The notes beneath the pieces are model-generated. The model worked only from the letters and a program-made list of their open reading frames with translations. It ran no database searches and was not told the DNA's origin. Position numbers and translations under genes: made by a program. 64,000 nt of DNA, from assembly GCA_030035585.1 (NCBI GenBank), contig CM057462.1, forward strand, positions 61,724,734 to 61,788,733, in the 5' to 3' direction. Positions within the stretch are counted from its first letter, which is position 1. Each line of letters starts with the position of its first letter. Shown one piece after another: positions 54,083-64,000 of the stretch. This DNA is from Dugong dugon (Eukaryota; Chordata; Mammalia; Sirenia; Dugongidae).

Positions 54083-55715
54083 GGGTGAACTTGTTTTAGG
54101 CTTGCTGGCCCGTCGTTGGGCACCACCATCCCACATATCTACTGGCCTCTCAGTTTGTTCCTCCTTCACTCTCTAGGGCAAAGACAAAGGACCACTTGGC
54201 TGTAAATTGAGATGCTGGAAATCTACTGATTGACAGTAACTAATTTTACTGATATTAGCTTCTATGTGACTTAATCTAATTTTGTTCCAATCTTTATCAT
54301 GCTACGGAATGCCCAGGTGTTGAAAGCCAACCCAGGGTATTGGTTAGTGCCCAATCTCTAGAAACTCTGTGAAAGTTACCCCCAAGCAAGTGAACCTGTG
54401 GTGTTCTCTGGCCTCTAGGGACTTGGATGTGTTACAGTCCTCTCCTCCAGCAGGGCAGGAGGGTTAGGTGACACCTGAGCACTGCCAAGGACTCCCTGGA
54501 CTTTCTTTGTTCATTGCTACCAGGGACACATGGAGTTCTGTGTCCTTTAGCTTCTGGGATCAGGAGTCAGAGAACATGGAGGCCACGTAGGCTACACTGC
54601 CAGGGCCCTTTGTTTTCAATGAAGATTCAGTAACCAAAGAGACCACTTAACAGCCAGTGGCACTTCTTCCCTTAAGTAGCTTCTTACTTGTCTAAAACAA
54701 CATTCCTATTGTTTTCCAAACTGCCACTCCAAGTCTATCCACTTCAGTTCTTCAATGAATTTCGTCTTTTCCTTTCATTCTGAACATTTCTGAAGAGAGT
54801 AGAGAGGCAGTTATACCTGGTCATCATCACAGGTGTATCTATAGTCAGCGTTTGCCTCTAAACTCCCTGAGGCCAGGTACAGCGTCTGTTTGCTCACCAT
54901 GCTATCTGTAGCCCAGTGTCTGGCACAGGAAGGAAGGCGCTGGGATGATGGAAGGGGAAGTGGTCATGGAGAACCTCAAATCACTGTTAATACTAATAAC
55001 CCAAACATGCCAAACAACAGATTTAATGTAGACTGAGTCTGTTAGCATCATCCCAATATGTAGTCACACATTTACCATTCATTCTGCAGTCTGTTCAGTT
55101 GTCTGTTTCTGAGTTATCTTTTTTGTGTGTGAATAGAGGACAAATGCCACAGTAACATGGTTTGTCACTGAGTAAGCCAAACTCTTTGCTTCTTAAATAG
55201 TGTGGCAGCCTGCATGGACCGAGGTGGCCAACCCCAGCAGGCTGGGGTCTTGATTTTGTAAGTAGGCCCCTCTCTCCACTCATCCCTGTCATTCCCTGCC
55301 TCCCGGCCAAGTGATCTCATTTTGCTCAAGGTGTCAAACCTCAGTTCACATGTGTCACAGCTGGGTCATCAGCATGTTCACTGTTCAATGTGCTGCCTGA
55401 AATAACCCACTGCTGGTGCGGAGGGACGTTCTCATGTTGCCAATGTGGGACCTGGTGGTAGCGAGGTGGTTACATAGTTCCAAGCAGGTGACATCTTGTG
55501 AAACACCATCAATGACTTGTAATCAATTTGATTTTTTTCACAGATACCCTATCCCTTTTCCTCTTCTATTTGCTTTGTCATGGTTTCTCTACAAGCCAGT
55601 TAATCCACTCACAGGTAACTGAGTGACTACATCGTAATCAAAGGTACAATATCTCTAGTATCTCGAGGCAGTAGAAGTCAGGCATGTGTTTTACACACTT
55701 CTCTCCAACATTACT
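54083..55715. other. Mostly unique intron with an L2 end
   Basis: About 54855-54945 is an L2 3' piece (CTCTAAACTCCCTGAGGCCA, CCCAGTGTCTGGCACAGGAA). Nothing else recognised. Confidence 0.45.
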
Positions 55716-55730
55716 TCCAAGTTCAGGGGC

Positions 55731-55888
55731 TGTAACCCGTTGCTGTTGAGTCAATTCCGACTCACGGTGACCCTACAGCACAGAGTAGAACTGCCCCACA
55801 GAGTTTCCAAGGAGCACTGGGTGGATTCAAACTGCCGACCTTTTGGTTAGTAGCCATAGCACTTAACAACTACTCCACCAGGGTTTCC
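55731..55888 (-). mobile_element. AfroSINE, short form, with 11-bp duplication
   Basis: CGTTGCTGTTGAGTCAATTC to AACTACTCCACCAGGGTTT. AGTTCAGGGGC flanks it at 55720-55730 and 55889-55899. Confidence 0.94.
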
Positions 55889-55899
55889 AGTTCAGGGGC

Positions 55900-56878
55900 A
55901 GCAAGGTATAATCAAAGGGGCACAGGGCTGAAAGTCAAAACTCACTAGCTGTGTGGCTGAGGTTACATCCCATCTTCTGTTTCCTCCACTGGTTACAGGA
56001 GATGCGTCTGAGCTGCCCCTCTCCTATGCTTCTGCCTCTTCCCAAAGGAAGCTTCGCCCCTCTCTCCACTCTCGCCAAATGCCCTGCCCCCATAGGATGA
56101 GCAGTTGCAATCTGATTGTTCAGAGCCCATTGGCCATACTTACTAGTAGACAGGGATACTGTGACTTAACGGTCAGGAGCTGAGCAATAAGTACACAAGG
56201 GACCTTCCTGCTCTCTGTTCCAGCATCTGTCTTCATGTGGGTGGGTAAGTGGGGACAAGTCTGCCCTGAGGGCCTGGCCCTACTAGGTGAACAGTGGTGA
56301 CAGGCTGGGAGGAGAAGTAGAAAGCCCCCTTAGGCCTCCCAGCTTAAGTTGTATTTTCCAACAACTTCTAGAAAAAATATACAAAGGGGTGGGGATAGGG
56401 GTGTGCAGGGCACTTGCCCAGCTGTCGACTGACAGAAGCAGAACTTCCTCTCCTGCTTGACTCTCAAGTTTGTGTGCACACTCCCTCGGCCAGGAATTCC
56501 AGGGACTCAGGCACCCCCAAACCTGAGGCCCTTTAAGTCCTGTCACTGAGTCTGTGAGTCCCTGCCCCTCCCTGTCCTCCAGGCCTGCACAGCTCTCATA
56601 ATCGCACAGCCGTGGCGAGGCAAACAAGGCTCTTTCATCCTGGGTTTCCTGGGCAAGAGTCCCTTGTCCAGCCTGCACAACGGCCCCTGAACTGCACTCC
56701 ATGGGTCTGCCTTGAGCCTGAGTGAGCCTCCCTTCCCTGACACACAGCTCAGACAGATGCCCAGGAGACTTATCTGCCTGCCTACCTCGGTCCTTCTGTT
56801 CTCCTGTTTGCAACTCCCAGGCATCGCTCTCGTTTCCTGGACACACAAACACCGTTCTACCTCTCACCTTCTGATTCT
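55900..56878. other. Unique intronic sequence
   Basis: A weak MIR trace near 55930-55970 (GAAAGTCAAAACTCACTAGC). A 194-codon minus-strand open frame (56283-56867) has no domain, no signal peptide and uneven composition, and is judged chance. Confidence 0.45.
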
Positions 56879-56879
56879 A

Positions 56880-57125
56880 AAGCTGCTGCTGTTCTCTGCT
56901 CTGGCCACAGTGGCCTTGTTTCAGGTTCTTAAACAAGCCGGGCTCTTCTGTCTCAGGATTTCACGCATGCTGTTCCCTCTGACAGAATGGTCTTCCAGCC
57001 ATTCATCTTGGCTAACTCTTATCCTGTAGGTCTCAACTCAAAGTCATATAAGCCTTCCTTGACCTCTCAGTTTCCTTACTGCACCTTGTTCTTTTCCGTC
57101 TAGCACCTATTACAAATTGTAATTA
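56880..57125 (+). mobile_element. L2 LINE fragment
   Basis: GCTCTGGCCACAGTGGCCTT, TTCACGCATGCTGTTCCCTC and GTAGGTCTCAACTCAAAGTC follow sense L2. Confidence 0.8.
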
Positions 57126-57594
57126 CGCATGAAAGCTGAAAGGTGACATCTCTCCCAGTGCCACCCTGTTGCCAGTCTCACCCATTGTTGCACCAAGATG
57201 TGCACGCCCCCCATGAACACTCACTCGCAAACAAAGCTACAGGCACTCAGTGTGCAGAGATGGAGGAGGGACAACAAGCACCACCCAGCAAAAACTCGCT
57301 AAACATCTCTTCCACATATCTCTTTCTCCAAAGTTCCAGCCCCTATCTATGGCAGCTGTCACTTCTTTCTTCTTTTCTCTCACCTCTTTAGCCTCTCTCC
57401 TGGCTCCCCTCCCTGGCGCCTACACCTCCTTTTCTTCTCCGTGGTATGTTCTCTTCTGGGCCTTGACTTAGAGTATTTAGAGTAATTTAGCACTTTCTTG
57501 GTTCTTCCAACCCCACTCCTCCCTATTGCCCACCAGCCAGACAAAGGCTGTCAAAGGAGCAGGAAGAGTATCTAATAGATCAATTTTCATTCTA

Positions 57595-57958
57595 TTAGAC
57601 ACACTTACGTATACCTGTCTGATGACCGTCACCACTACTATACTGTAAGTTCCATGAAGCTCACATGGCTTCCTGAATGTTTTATTCACTACTGTACACC
57701 CAGCAGAGTTCCTGGATGGTGCAAATGGGTTAACAGGCTTGGCTTCATGTCCACTCGGAAGAAAGGCCTGGCAATCTACTTCTGAAAAAATCGGCCATTG
57801 AAAACCCTATGGAGCACAGTTCTACTCTGACACACACAGGGTCACCATAAATTGGAATCAACTCAAAGGCAACTGGTTAACTGGTATATCGAGCACCCAG
57901 AATGGGTATACATGGTAGGTACTCAATAAATATTGACAGATTGAATGAATATCATGTT
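57595..57958 (+). mobile_element. L2 LINE 3' end split by an AfroSINE
   Basis: CTATACTGTAAGTTCCATGA and TTTATTCACTACTGTACACC precede the SINE. After it come ATGGTAGGTACTCAATAAAT and AGATTGAATGAATAT. Confidence 0.8.
57704..57886 (+). mobile_element. AfroSINE, long form with shortened head
   Basis: AGAGTTCCTGGATGGTGCAA, GAAGAAAGGCCTGGCAATCT and ATCAACTCAAAGGCAACTGG. The head is internally deleted around the B box (GGCTTGGCTTCATGTCCACT). Flanks ACACCCAG and GCACCCAG. Confidence 0.9.
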
Positions 57959-58151
57959 TTCCTAAGGGAACTCATAATTGATTTCAATTTCAATGTCTGG
58001 AGCCCCTGGATATCCAATCCTGGGTGCCCATATCCCCAGTTAGAAGGTCACAATAGACTGTGTACTCATATCTCAGTTTTCTTAATCTCTTGGTACAAAC
58101 ATTAGCATCCAGAATTCCCAACCACATTTGGATTACACTAGCCCAATTCAG

Positions 58152-58358
58152 TAAGAAGCCCTGGTGGCACAGTGCTTAAGCACTCAGCTGCTAATCAAAA
58201 GGTCAAAGGTTTGAACCCACCAGCTGCTCCATGGGAGACAGATGTGGCCATCTGCTTCTGTAAAGATTACAGTCTTGGAACTCTATGGGGCAGTTCTACT
58301 CTGTCCTATAGGGTTGCTGTGAGTTGAAAACGACTCTGTGGCGATGGGTATCTGATGG
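58152..58358 (+). mobile_element. AfroSINE, medium form
   Basis: AAGCCCTGGTGGCACAGTGC, GAACCCACCAGCTGCTCC, GTGGCCATCTGCTTCTGTAA. CCCAATTCAG (58142) and CCCATTCAG (58366) are likely target-site copies. Confidence 0.92.
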
Positions 58359-58489
58359 GTATAGTCCCATTCAGGGCAGAGATCCTCTAAATCTGGGATA
58401 ATTGGGGTCCCCATGACAGCTCTATGTCCGGGGAAGATAATCTCCCCTTCTCTTCCCCTCATTCATCTTCTCTTCCCTGCCCTGCCCCC

Positions 58490-58925
58490 ACAACCAGTAA
58501 AGATGAGAATGACTGACACAAGCATTAAAGATATGGAAACTTTCCTCCTGAATGATCCCGCTAACGGTAAATTGATAGGATTGAATACATTCAAGTCGGA
58601 AATGATCCAAATATATGCTAATGAAGCTGAATATGCATTATTTAGACTAAAACAAACTAATGCGAGTCAGGAAACAAAGTAGGTGATTTATTGGTTTGGC
58701 AACTCAAAGAATTGGAAAACTCAAGCGCCGTTCCAGAGACAGGCAGAGGCAAGCAGGAAAATGTGGTTAATGAATTCTAAACCAATTAACCGCAAATTGA
58801 TGGCACGCTTGAAGACTCACCACCCCTGACTCCTTCAGATTGCTTTCTGAAAATTCAAAAAGAAAATGCTGTCACCATGCACTTTTGTTGTTTTCACTTC
58901 CTAAATGTGCTCTCCTGCAAAGTTA
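58490..58925. promoter_or_regulatory. Candidate conserved element with POU/homeobox motifs
   Basis: Repeat-free and motif-dense: ATATGCTAATGAAGCTGAAT, AATATGCATTATTTAGAC, AAACAAACTAATGCG, TGGTTAATGAATTC and CAATTAACCGCAAATTG. It coincides with an 89-codon plus-strand open frame preceded by a pyrimidine tract and CAG (58497), so an unrecognised exon is an alternative. I favour an enhancer-like element. Confidence 0.42.
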
Positions 58926-59585
58926 AGACTCAGGGAAAAAAGAAAAAAGAAATCTACAGATTCCAGACATGAGGAATGGGGCTATTTTGGCCACAGTGTT
59001 GGGGGTGGGGGAGAGAGATAAATAATGCAGAGAGGAACTTTTCAACTCTGCTCTGTCAAAGAGAACCATCCCCAGACTGAAAGAGCAAAGCAAGCCTTGA
59101 CGGGAGGGAATTGAATCTGAGTTGGGTGAAGAAAATGTAAGAGCATGCTTTGCTGGTCTGAACTAGAACAATCCACCTGACTTGGTGGAATCCCACCCAG
59201 GGCAGGGAACAAGATCACAAGTGAGCTCACTGATGGGTTTTGTGAGACCGAGGGGTCACTAGGAAGGGGCTAGAAGATAGGAGATGGAATAGTGTTGCCC
59301 AAAGCTGGGGTCTGTAAATTCCAGGGTACTTGCTGACAATCACAGAGACATCTCAGCTTCAATTCTTAAAAGGTTAGCTTGTGAGATTTCAGGAAGGGAA
59401 GCAGTGATCAGTTGGAGCCAGCATGGGTTTGCCGGAAACTAGATCTTTGCTGAAAGGGCACCTTTATTGCTAAACGCTTTCCTGACCTTTATAGAGAATA
59501 GCCCCTGCCCCCACCACTGGCCCTCCCCATTCCCATTCCCTAACTTTATTTTTCTCTATACTTTACGTGCAGCCACACCCGTATG
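58926..59585. other. Unique intronic sequence
   Basis: No repeat or exon recognised. Confidence 0.45.
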
Positions 59586-59589
59586 TCAG

Positions 59590-59825
59590 TGGACGGAGGC
59601 TTGTGTCTTGCTATGATGCTGAACTGGTTTCAGTGGAGCTTCCAGTCTAAGATGGACTAGGAAGGAAGGCCTGGCGATCTACTTCTGAAAAATCGGCCAG
59701 TGAAAACCTATGGGTCACAATGGCCCCATCTGCAACCGATCATGGGGATGGTGCAGGATCAGACAGCTTTACGTCCATGAAGTTGCCATGAGTTGAGAGA
59801 TGACTCACTGGCAGCTAACAACATA
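59590..59825 (+). mobile_element. Internally deleted, non-autonomous RTE copy
   Basis: 5' part GTTTCAGTGGAGCTTCCAGT, AAGATGGACTAGGAAGGAAG, GGCCTGGCGATCTACTTC. 3' part GGGGATGGTGCAGGATCAGA, TGACTCACTGGCAGCTAACA. Shorter than the copy at 9455 but of the same kind. Confidence 0.72.
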
Positions 59826-59864
59826 GCCGTTAACACCATCCAAGATACAAATGCTTATTTATTT

Positions 59865-59962
59865 TCTCCTCCCACTGGAATGTAAGCTCCGTGAGGACAG
59901 GAACTTTGTCTATTTTGTCCTCAGATGAATGTTCCTGGCACACGATAGGGGCTCAGTAAAGC
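59865..59962 (+). mobile_element. L2 LINE 3' end
   Basis: TGGAATGTAAGCTCCGTGAG, GACAGGAACTTTGTCTATTT and GGCACACGATAGGGGCTCAG. Confidence 0.75.
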
Positions 59963-60093
59963 ATTTGACAAAGTTTCCCATGATTGCATTGTGGGAAAGA
60001 TGAAGACACAAAAGCTGGACATAAGACAATCGGGGAATGTATAGCTCAGTTTATGACCACACTCAGATGATCCACAGAAACTCCAACTAAAGC
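59963..60093 (+). mobile_element. Possible CR1/L3-type LINE relic
   Basis: AAGCATTTGACAAAGTTTCC and GATTGCATTGTGGGAAAGAT resemble a CR1/L3 reverse-transcriptase segment. The part from 60041 is repeated after the RTE insertion. Confidence 0.4.
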
Positions 60094-60689
60094 TGTTCAT
60101 TTTGATTGGATCCACAATCAACACCCATGGGAGCAGCAGTCAGGAAATCAAACAACATGTCACATGGAGCAAATCTGCTATAAAAGATCTCTTTAAAGTG
60201 TTGAAAAGCAAAGACGTCACTTTGAGGACTAAGGTGTACCTAACCCAAGCCATGGTATTTTTAATCACCACATATGCATATGAAAGCTGGACAGTGAATA
60301 AGGAAGATCGAAGAATTGATGCCTTAGAATTATGGTGTTGGCAAAGAATATTGAATATACCATGGACTACCAGAAGAACAAAATAAATCTGACTTGGAAG
60401 AAGTACAGCCAGAATACTTCTTAGAAGCAAGGATGGTGAAACTTCGTCTCACATACTTTGGAAACATTATCGGGAGGGAGCAGTCCCTGGAGAAGGACAT
60501 CATGCTTGGTAAAGTGCAGGGTCAGCAAAAAAGAAGAAGACCCTCAATGAGATGGATTGACACAGTGGCTGCAACAATGGGCTCAAACACAGCAATGATG
60601 GTGAGGATGGCGTGGGACTGGGCAGGGTTTCATTCTGTTGTACTTAGGGTTGCTATGAGTTGGAACTGACTCGACAGGCTAACAACAAC
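60094..60689 (+). pseudogene. RTE LINE 3' end flanked by a long duplication
   Basis: Truncated copy from TTTTGATTGGATCCACAATC to CTCGACAGGCTAACAACAAC. It encodes the RTE C-terminal segment in two frames (AYESWTVNKEDRRIDALELW, then GQQKRRRPSMRWIDTVAATM), with a frame break near 60388. ATAGCTCAGTTTATGACCAC begins a flank of about 53 bp found at 60041-60093 and 60690-60742. Confidence 0.88.
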
Positions 60690-60989
60690 ATAGCTCAGTT
60701 TATGACCACACCCAGATAATCCGTGGAAACTTCCGCTACAGATAACAGCCTATGTTCTCAATTCTGTATTCTACCACTTTTCTTGCAGGTTTAGCTGAAG
60801 ATTCGTAAGGCCCTCAGATGGGGGCAGAGGGATGGTGTTGTGCATCAGGATGGAAGAGTCTCAGCGAGCTGTTCCTGGAGTAAATGTGAAATCCCCCCGT
60901 TGGATCACAGGGTAGAATGGAGGAGACGTAGCTTAGTGCCACACCTCAAGTGAACAAGTCCAGTGTGAATCAGCTTCCTGAAAAGCTAA

Positions 60990-61132
60990 GGACAAAATTT
61001 TGGAACTAGATAGTGGTGACAGTTGTGCAACCTGCAAACGTACTGTTACTGAACTGCACTCTTTAAAATAGTTAGAATGGGAAATTTTATGCTTTGTGTA
61101 TTTTACCATAACCGTCATTATCGTTATCCTCA
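60990..61132 (+). mobile_element. Old L1 3' end
   Basis: GGAACTAGATAGTGGTGACA, TGAACTGCACTCTTTAAAAT and TTATGCTTTGTGTATTTTAC are typical of L1M 3' termini. Confidence 0.75.
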
Positions 61133-61800
61133 TCAGCTAAGGAGATGAACTGCCACATTAATAGACATACGGAATCTATTAGGCCAAGGTGGTACCTTGA
61201 TCCACTCTGCATGTGTGGGTGGAGTGGGGCTCAGTTCTGAGGTCCAAAATGGGATGATGGAACCTATAGGTATCGTTAGGCCTTGTGAGCTAGTCATTAC
61301 CATAGAGCATTTCAGCCCTCACAGCCTTTTAACCTGAGTTTACTATGATTCAATGAAACAGAAGTCCTGGTGGAGAAAACCACCCCAGAGACAAGTCCTG
61401 CCCCCTCCTATCTCTATATGATGGGGAGAGGTGGGGGGGGGGGGAGCAGAGATGCCTTAGAACCAATTTCTGCTCTAGTGGAATTCACAAGCCCACTGAG
61501 GAGACAAGCCAGACTCTAAATGAGTAAATAAAAAGAAGAAGAAAGAAAGAAAAGGAACTAACGCTTCAGAAACAGCCCTTCCAATTGCAGTCACTTCAGG
61601 TTTACAATGCACGGCCAAGTTTCACATCTATTCATAATAATACTGGGGCCACTACCTCCATGAACGAACGCAGTTGGAAAAAAAAGTCCTTATATAGCTG
61701 ACCTGGCGGGCCCTCAGATAAATGCTGGTTAGGCTGCAGTAAGTGCTCTCTGCTGGACACGTCAGCCGTCTTGCTAAACTAATATCCCACTGCGCGTTCC
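61133..61800. other. Unique intron with simple repeats
   Basis: A run of 12 G (61433-61444) and a (GAAA)n-like tract (61532-61556). No exon recognised. Confidence 0.5.
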
Positions 61801-61802
61801 GA

Positions 61803-62040
61803 GCATTTATCCATTCTTTTATTTATTCAATAAAAATTCCCTTAAGGATACACTGGGTGCCCAGTCCTTTGTCATGTGTAGGGACAAACCAGTGAACAAG
61901 AGCTAGTTCCTGCCCCTGAGGTGCTCATAGACCAGTAGGAGAGAAAAACACACAATTTCAACGCAATCTGCAATTATAGGGAAGGTGGCATACAGCTTAC
62001 GGGAAGGGCTGTGTCTGGAGAACAAGAGCAGGAAGAGGAG
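61803..62040 (-). mobile_element. L2 LINE 3' fragment
   Basis: CCATTCTTTTATTTATTCAA, CACTGGGTGCCCAGTCCTTT and GTGAACAAGAGCTAGTTCCT in antisense L2 order. Confidence 0.7.
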
Positions 62041-62890
62041 GGTGGCGTCCCTAAATTAGAAATGATGAGTCTTGCCCCCCTGGTCCACTGTGGCTGGCTC
62101 TAACCGGACCAGGGAGGAGGGAGAGGATGAGGGAGACAGGACGGACTCCGTACCAGGCAATGGGAGCACAGACCTGGTTTTCTTTCCCAGAGTGTACAGT
62201 GAAAGGGCATTGGGTGTTTTCTGCTAAATCCAGCTCCCTGAAGCTCAGAGTGGAATCACTGACCACCTAGCAGGGGTCTGCAATCATTAGTCAGACCCTG
62301 ACCTGCTGCAGCCAGGGAAGGAATCGATAATGCCAGGCAGAATTCCCTGGGGCCTGGATTTCTATTCATTGGAGAAAGGTCTGTTCAGCCTGGACTGATT
62401 CTCAAAGTTCTTCTTCCTGCTGAAAGGCCAGGAGATGAAACGCCCCTCCTGTATCCATCATGAAGTGGAATTCCCCTGCAGCACTGTCTTCTCCTATGTC
62501 AGTGTTCCCCCATTCTCCCACTCGAGGTCTGTGTTCTGAATGGGAGCCCAACTCCCTGACCACGGTCACTGGTTGAGGGGTCAGAAGCTGACCTGAGCTT
62601 GACCAATTGAGTCCTTTCCCGGGATTTCTAAAACTGAAGAGGGGAGAGAGGAGACATTTTCCTCTCTTGACAAACTATAACAAATGAAAGTCTGCAGCTC
62701 CCAGAAACTATGATTCTAGTCTCATGGAGAAGCCAACTTAACAGATGGAAGTTAATTCACTGGGAAAAGCAGGGCACATGAGGCAAAGTAAGGGAGAGAG
62801 AGTGGAGGGGGTTTGTCTGTGTTTGGAGTTCATGGTTCTTACTGTCCCTGAGGCTAACCCAACCCTGCCCTTCCCACATTTGGGCTATTT
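62041..62890. other. Unique intronic sequence
   Basis: No repeat or exon recognised. Confidence 0.45.
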
Positions 62891-62898
62891 AAAAAAAA

Positions 62899-63102
62899 AA
62901 AAGTTGCCACTGGGTTCACTCCACTCATGATGACTCCATGTATGTCAGAGTAGAATTGCGCTCCATAGGTTTTCAATGGCTGATTTTTCAGAAGCAGATT
63001 GCCAGACCTTTCTTCCTAGGTGCCTCTGAGTAGACTCAAGCCTTCAACATTTCAGTTAGCAAGTGAGCGCATTAACAACTTGCACCACTCGGGGAGTCCA
63101 TG
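62899..63102 (-). mobile_element. AfroSINE, long form
   Basis: AAGTTGCCACTGGGTTCACT, TTTTTCAGAAGCAGATTGCC and GCATTAACAACTTGCACCAC, with an A-run at 62890-62901 next to the tail. Confidence 0.9.
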
Positions 63103-64000
63103 TTTAACTAGATGAGCCAATACATGTCCCTATTTACACTTCAGCTACTTGATATTAGGTTTCTACTGCTTGCAATCAAAGCCTAATGTCCCGACAACAC
63201 ACAGCACGCAGAGTGGAACATGAACAGTTGATCATGCAACCCACAAAGGGAGCCAGGAGGAGAGGCCCCAGCCCTGAGGGGAGAGTAATGTTACACAGTC
63301 AGAACAGCAATCTTTCTCCTTGAAGGGGTACCACAAACGGTGTTGGGGGAGAAACAAAACAGTAGAGAAAGACCCTGCACTTGGCTTCGGGCATTTGCAG
63401 GCAGAGGACAAAACTCTTCGGCATATAATAAGGAGAGCCACCCTGACACAAGGCCACACCTTCCCTGATTGGATGGCGCGGGACTGGATGGCATGGAGAA
63501 TAGAGGGAAGGGTCCGTGTGGGCGGGATGATTTGGGAAGAAGAGCAATTCGGATGGGGCAACCTAGAGGCAAGTTTGAGCCATGGCTGTCCCTAGTCCCT
63601 CAATGAGGAAGAAGTAGTAGTGAGTACTAGACACCCAGAGGGGGAGCTACAGTTGTTATTCATAATGCACTTTGAGTTAACTGGTAGAAAATTGTAAATG
63701 TTTTCAGTCACTGTCAATCTCTTTGTCATCTTTATAAAGTTTTAAGTCAAGGGACCCCCCTACCCTCTCCCACTCCTAAACCTACCTAACAATTGCAACC
63801 AATATTCTGTGCCCGGGTCTGAACGTTGCTTCTTCTTACATAATGGGGACAGAAGAATTCCCTGTGCATCAGAAGGTGCAACAGAATGACCCAATGACCT
63901 GGAAGGGGCTCCCTGAGGAGCCCTGGTCTATTGCCTGCCTCCACCCAAGCTGTCCCTGGACCATCCTGTCACAGTCACCCCTCTGTGCCTGAAAAGTGTC
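63103..64000. other. Unique intronic sequence to the window end
   Basis: No repeat or exon recognised. The overlapping minus-strand frames at 63232-63572 show no domain and uneven composition. Confidence 0.45.

Larger units (their letters stand above)
5778..64000 (-). other. GRIK3: GRIK3 intron 1, partial
   Basis: The remaining 58 kb lies upstream of the exon in the transcript. No candidate for exon 1 (ATG, signal peptide, phase-1 donor) was found on the minus strand, and no other convincing coding exon. A single very long first intron fits what is known of GRIK3. A nested independent transcript cannot be excluded. Confidence 0.7.

Noticed and set aside
56283-56867. 194-codon minus-strand open frame as a gene
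   Set aside because: No domain, no signal or membrane segment, uneven composition, abuts L2, and no splice or promoter context.

Overview
The window is vertebrate nuclear DNA from an afrotherian mammal, most likely an elephant. The diagnostic evidence is at least 18 copies of the tRNA-headed AfroSINE, together with RTE (Bov-B-like) LINE 3' ends, two L1 3'UTR lineages and ERVL-MaLR-type LTRs. Older mammal-wide repeats (L2, MIR, L1M) lie underneath. Species and repeat family names come from recognition by eye, not from a database search.

One protein-coding exon can be supported: a 177-nt exon on the minus strand at 5601-5777. It encodes part of the amino-terminal domain of an ionotropic glutamate receptor kainate subunit, best matching GRIK3. 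Both splice sites are canonical. Positions 1-5600 would therefore be intron 2 and 5778-64000 the 3' part of the very long intron 1. Exon 1 (start codon and signal peptide) was not found here. A near-consensus RE1/NRSF motif lies 58 nt from the exon, inside intron 2.

Layout. 1-5600: L1 and L2 remnants, four AfroSINEs and a probable old LTR. 5601-5777: the exon. 5925-10790: ancient L1M debris and an internally deleted RTE. 10795-15750: mostly unique intron with a homeobox/POU-motif-rich block near 12.8 kb and a SINE-in-SINE nest. 15761-17948: a 5'-truncated L1. 19681-22992: a composite unit (LTR R-U5, MaLR internal, LTR, RTE, second LTR, poly(A)) bounded by a 13-bp target-site duplication. It is read here as an LINE-mobilised copy of an LTR-initiated read-through transcript. 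23-39 kb: mostly unique intron with scattered L2, MIR and SINE copies and several blocks that look like conserved non-coding sequence. 39983-41047 and 42466-42937: L1 3' fragments. 43346-52161: a full-length, coding-dead L1 with a perfect 15-bp target-site duplication. It carries a second truncated L1 and an internal inverted and direct duplication. 52-64 kb: unique intron, SINEs, L2 and an RTE copy flanked by an unusually long (about 53 bp) duplication.

There are no operons, CRISPR arrays or functional RNA genes. The genes do not work together in the bacterial sense: this is one neuronal receptor gene interior shaped by several nested waves of retrotransposition.
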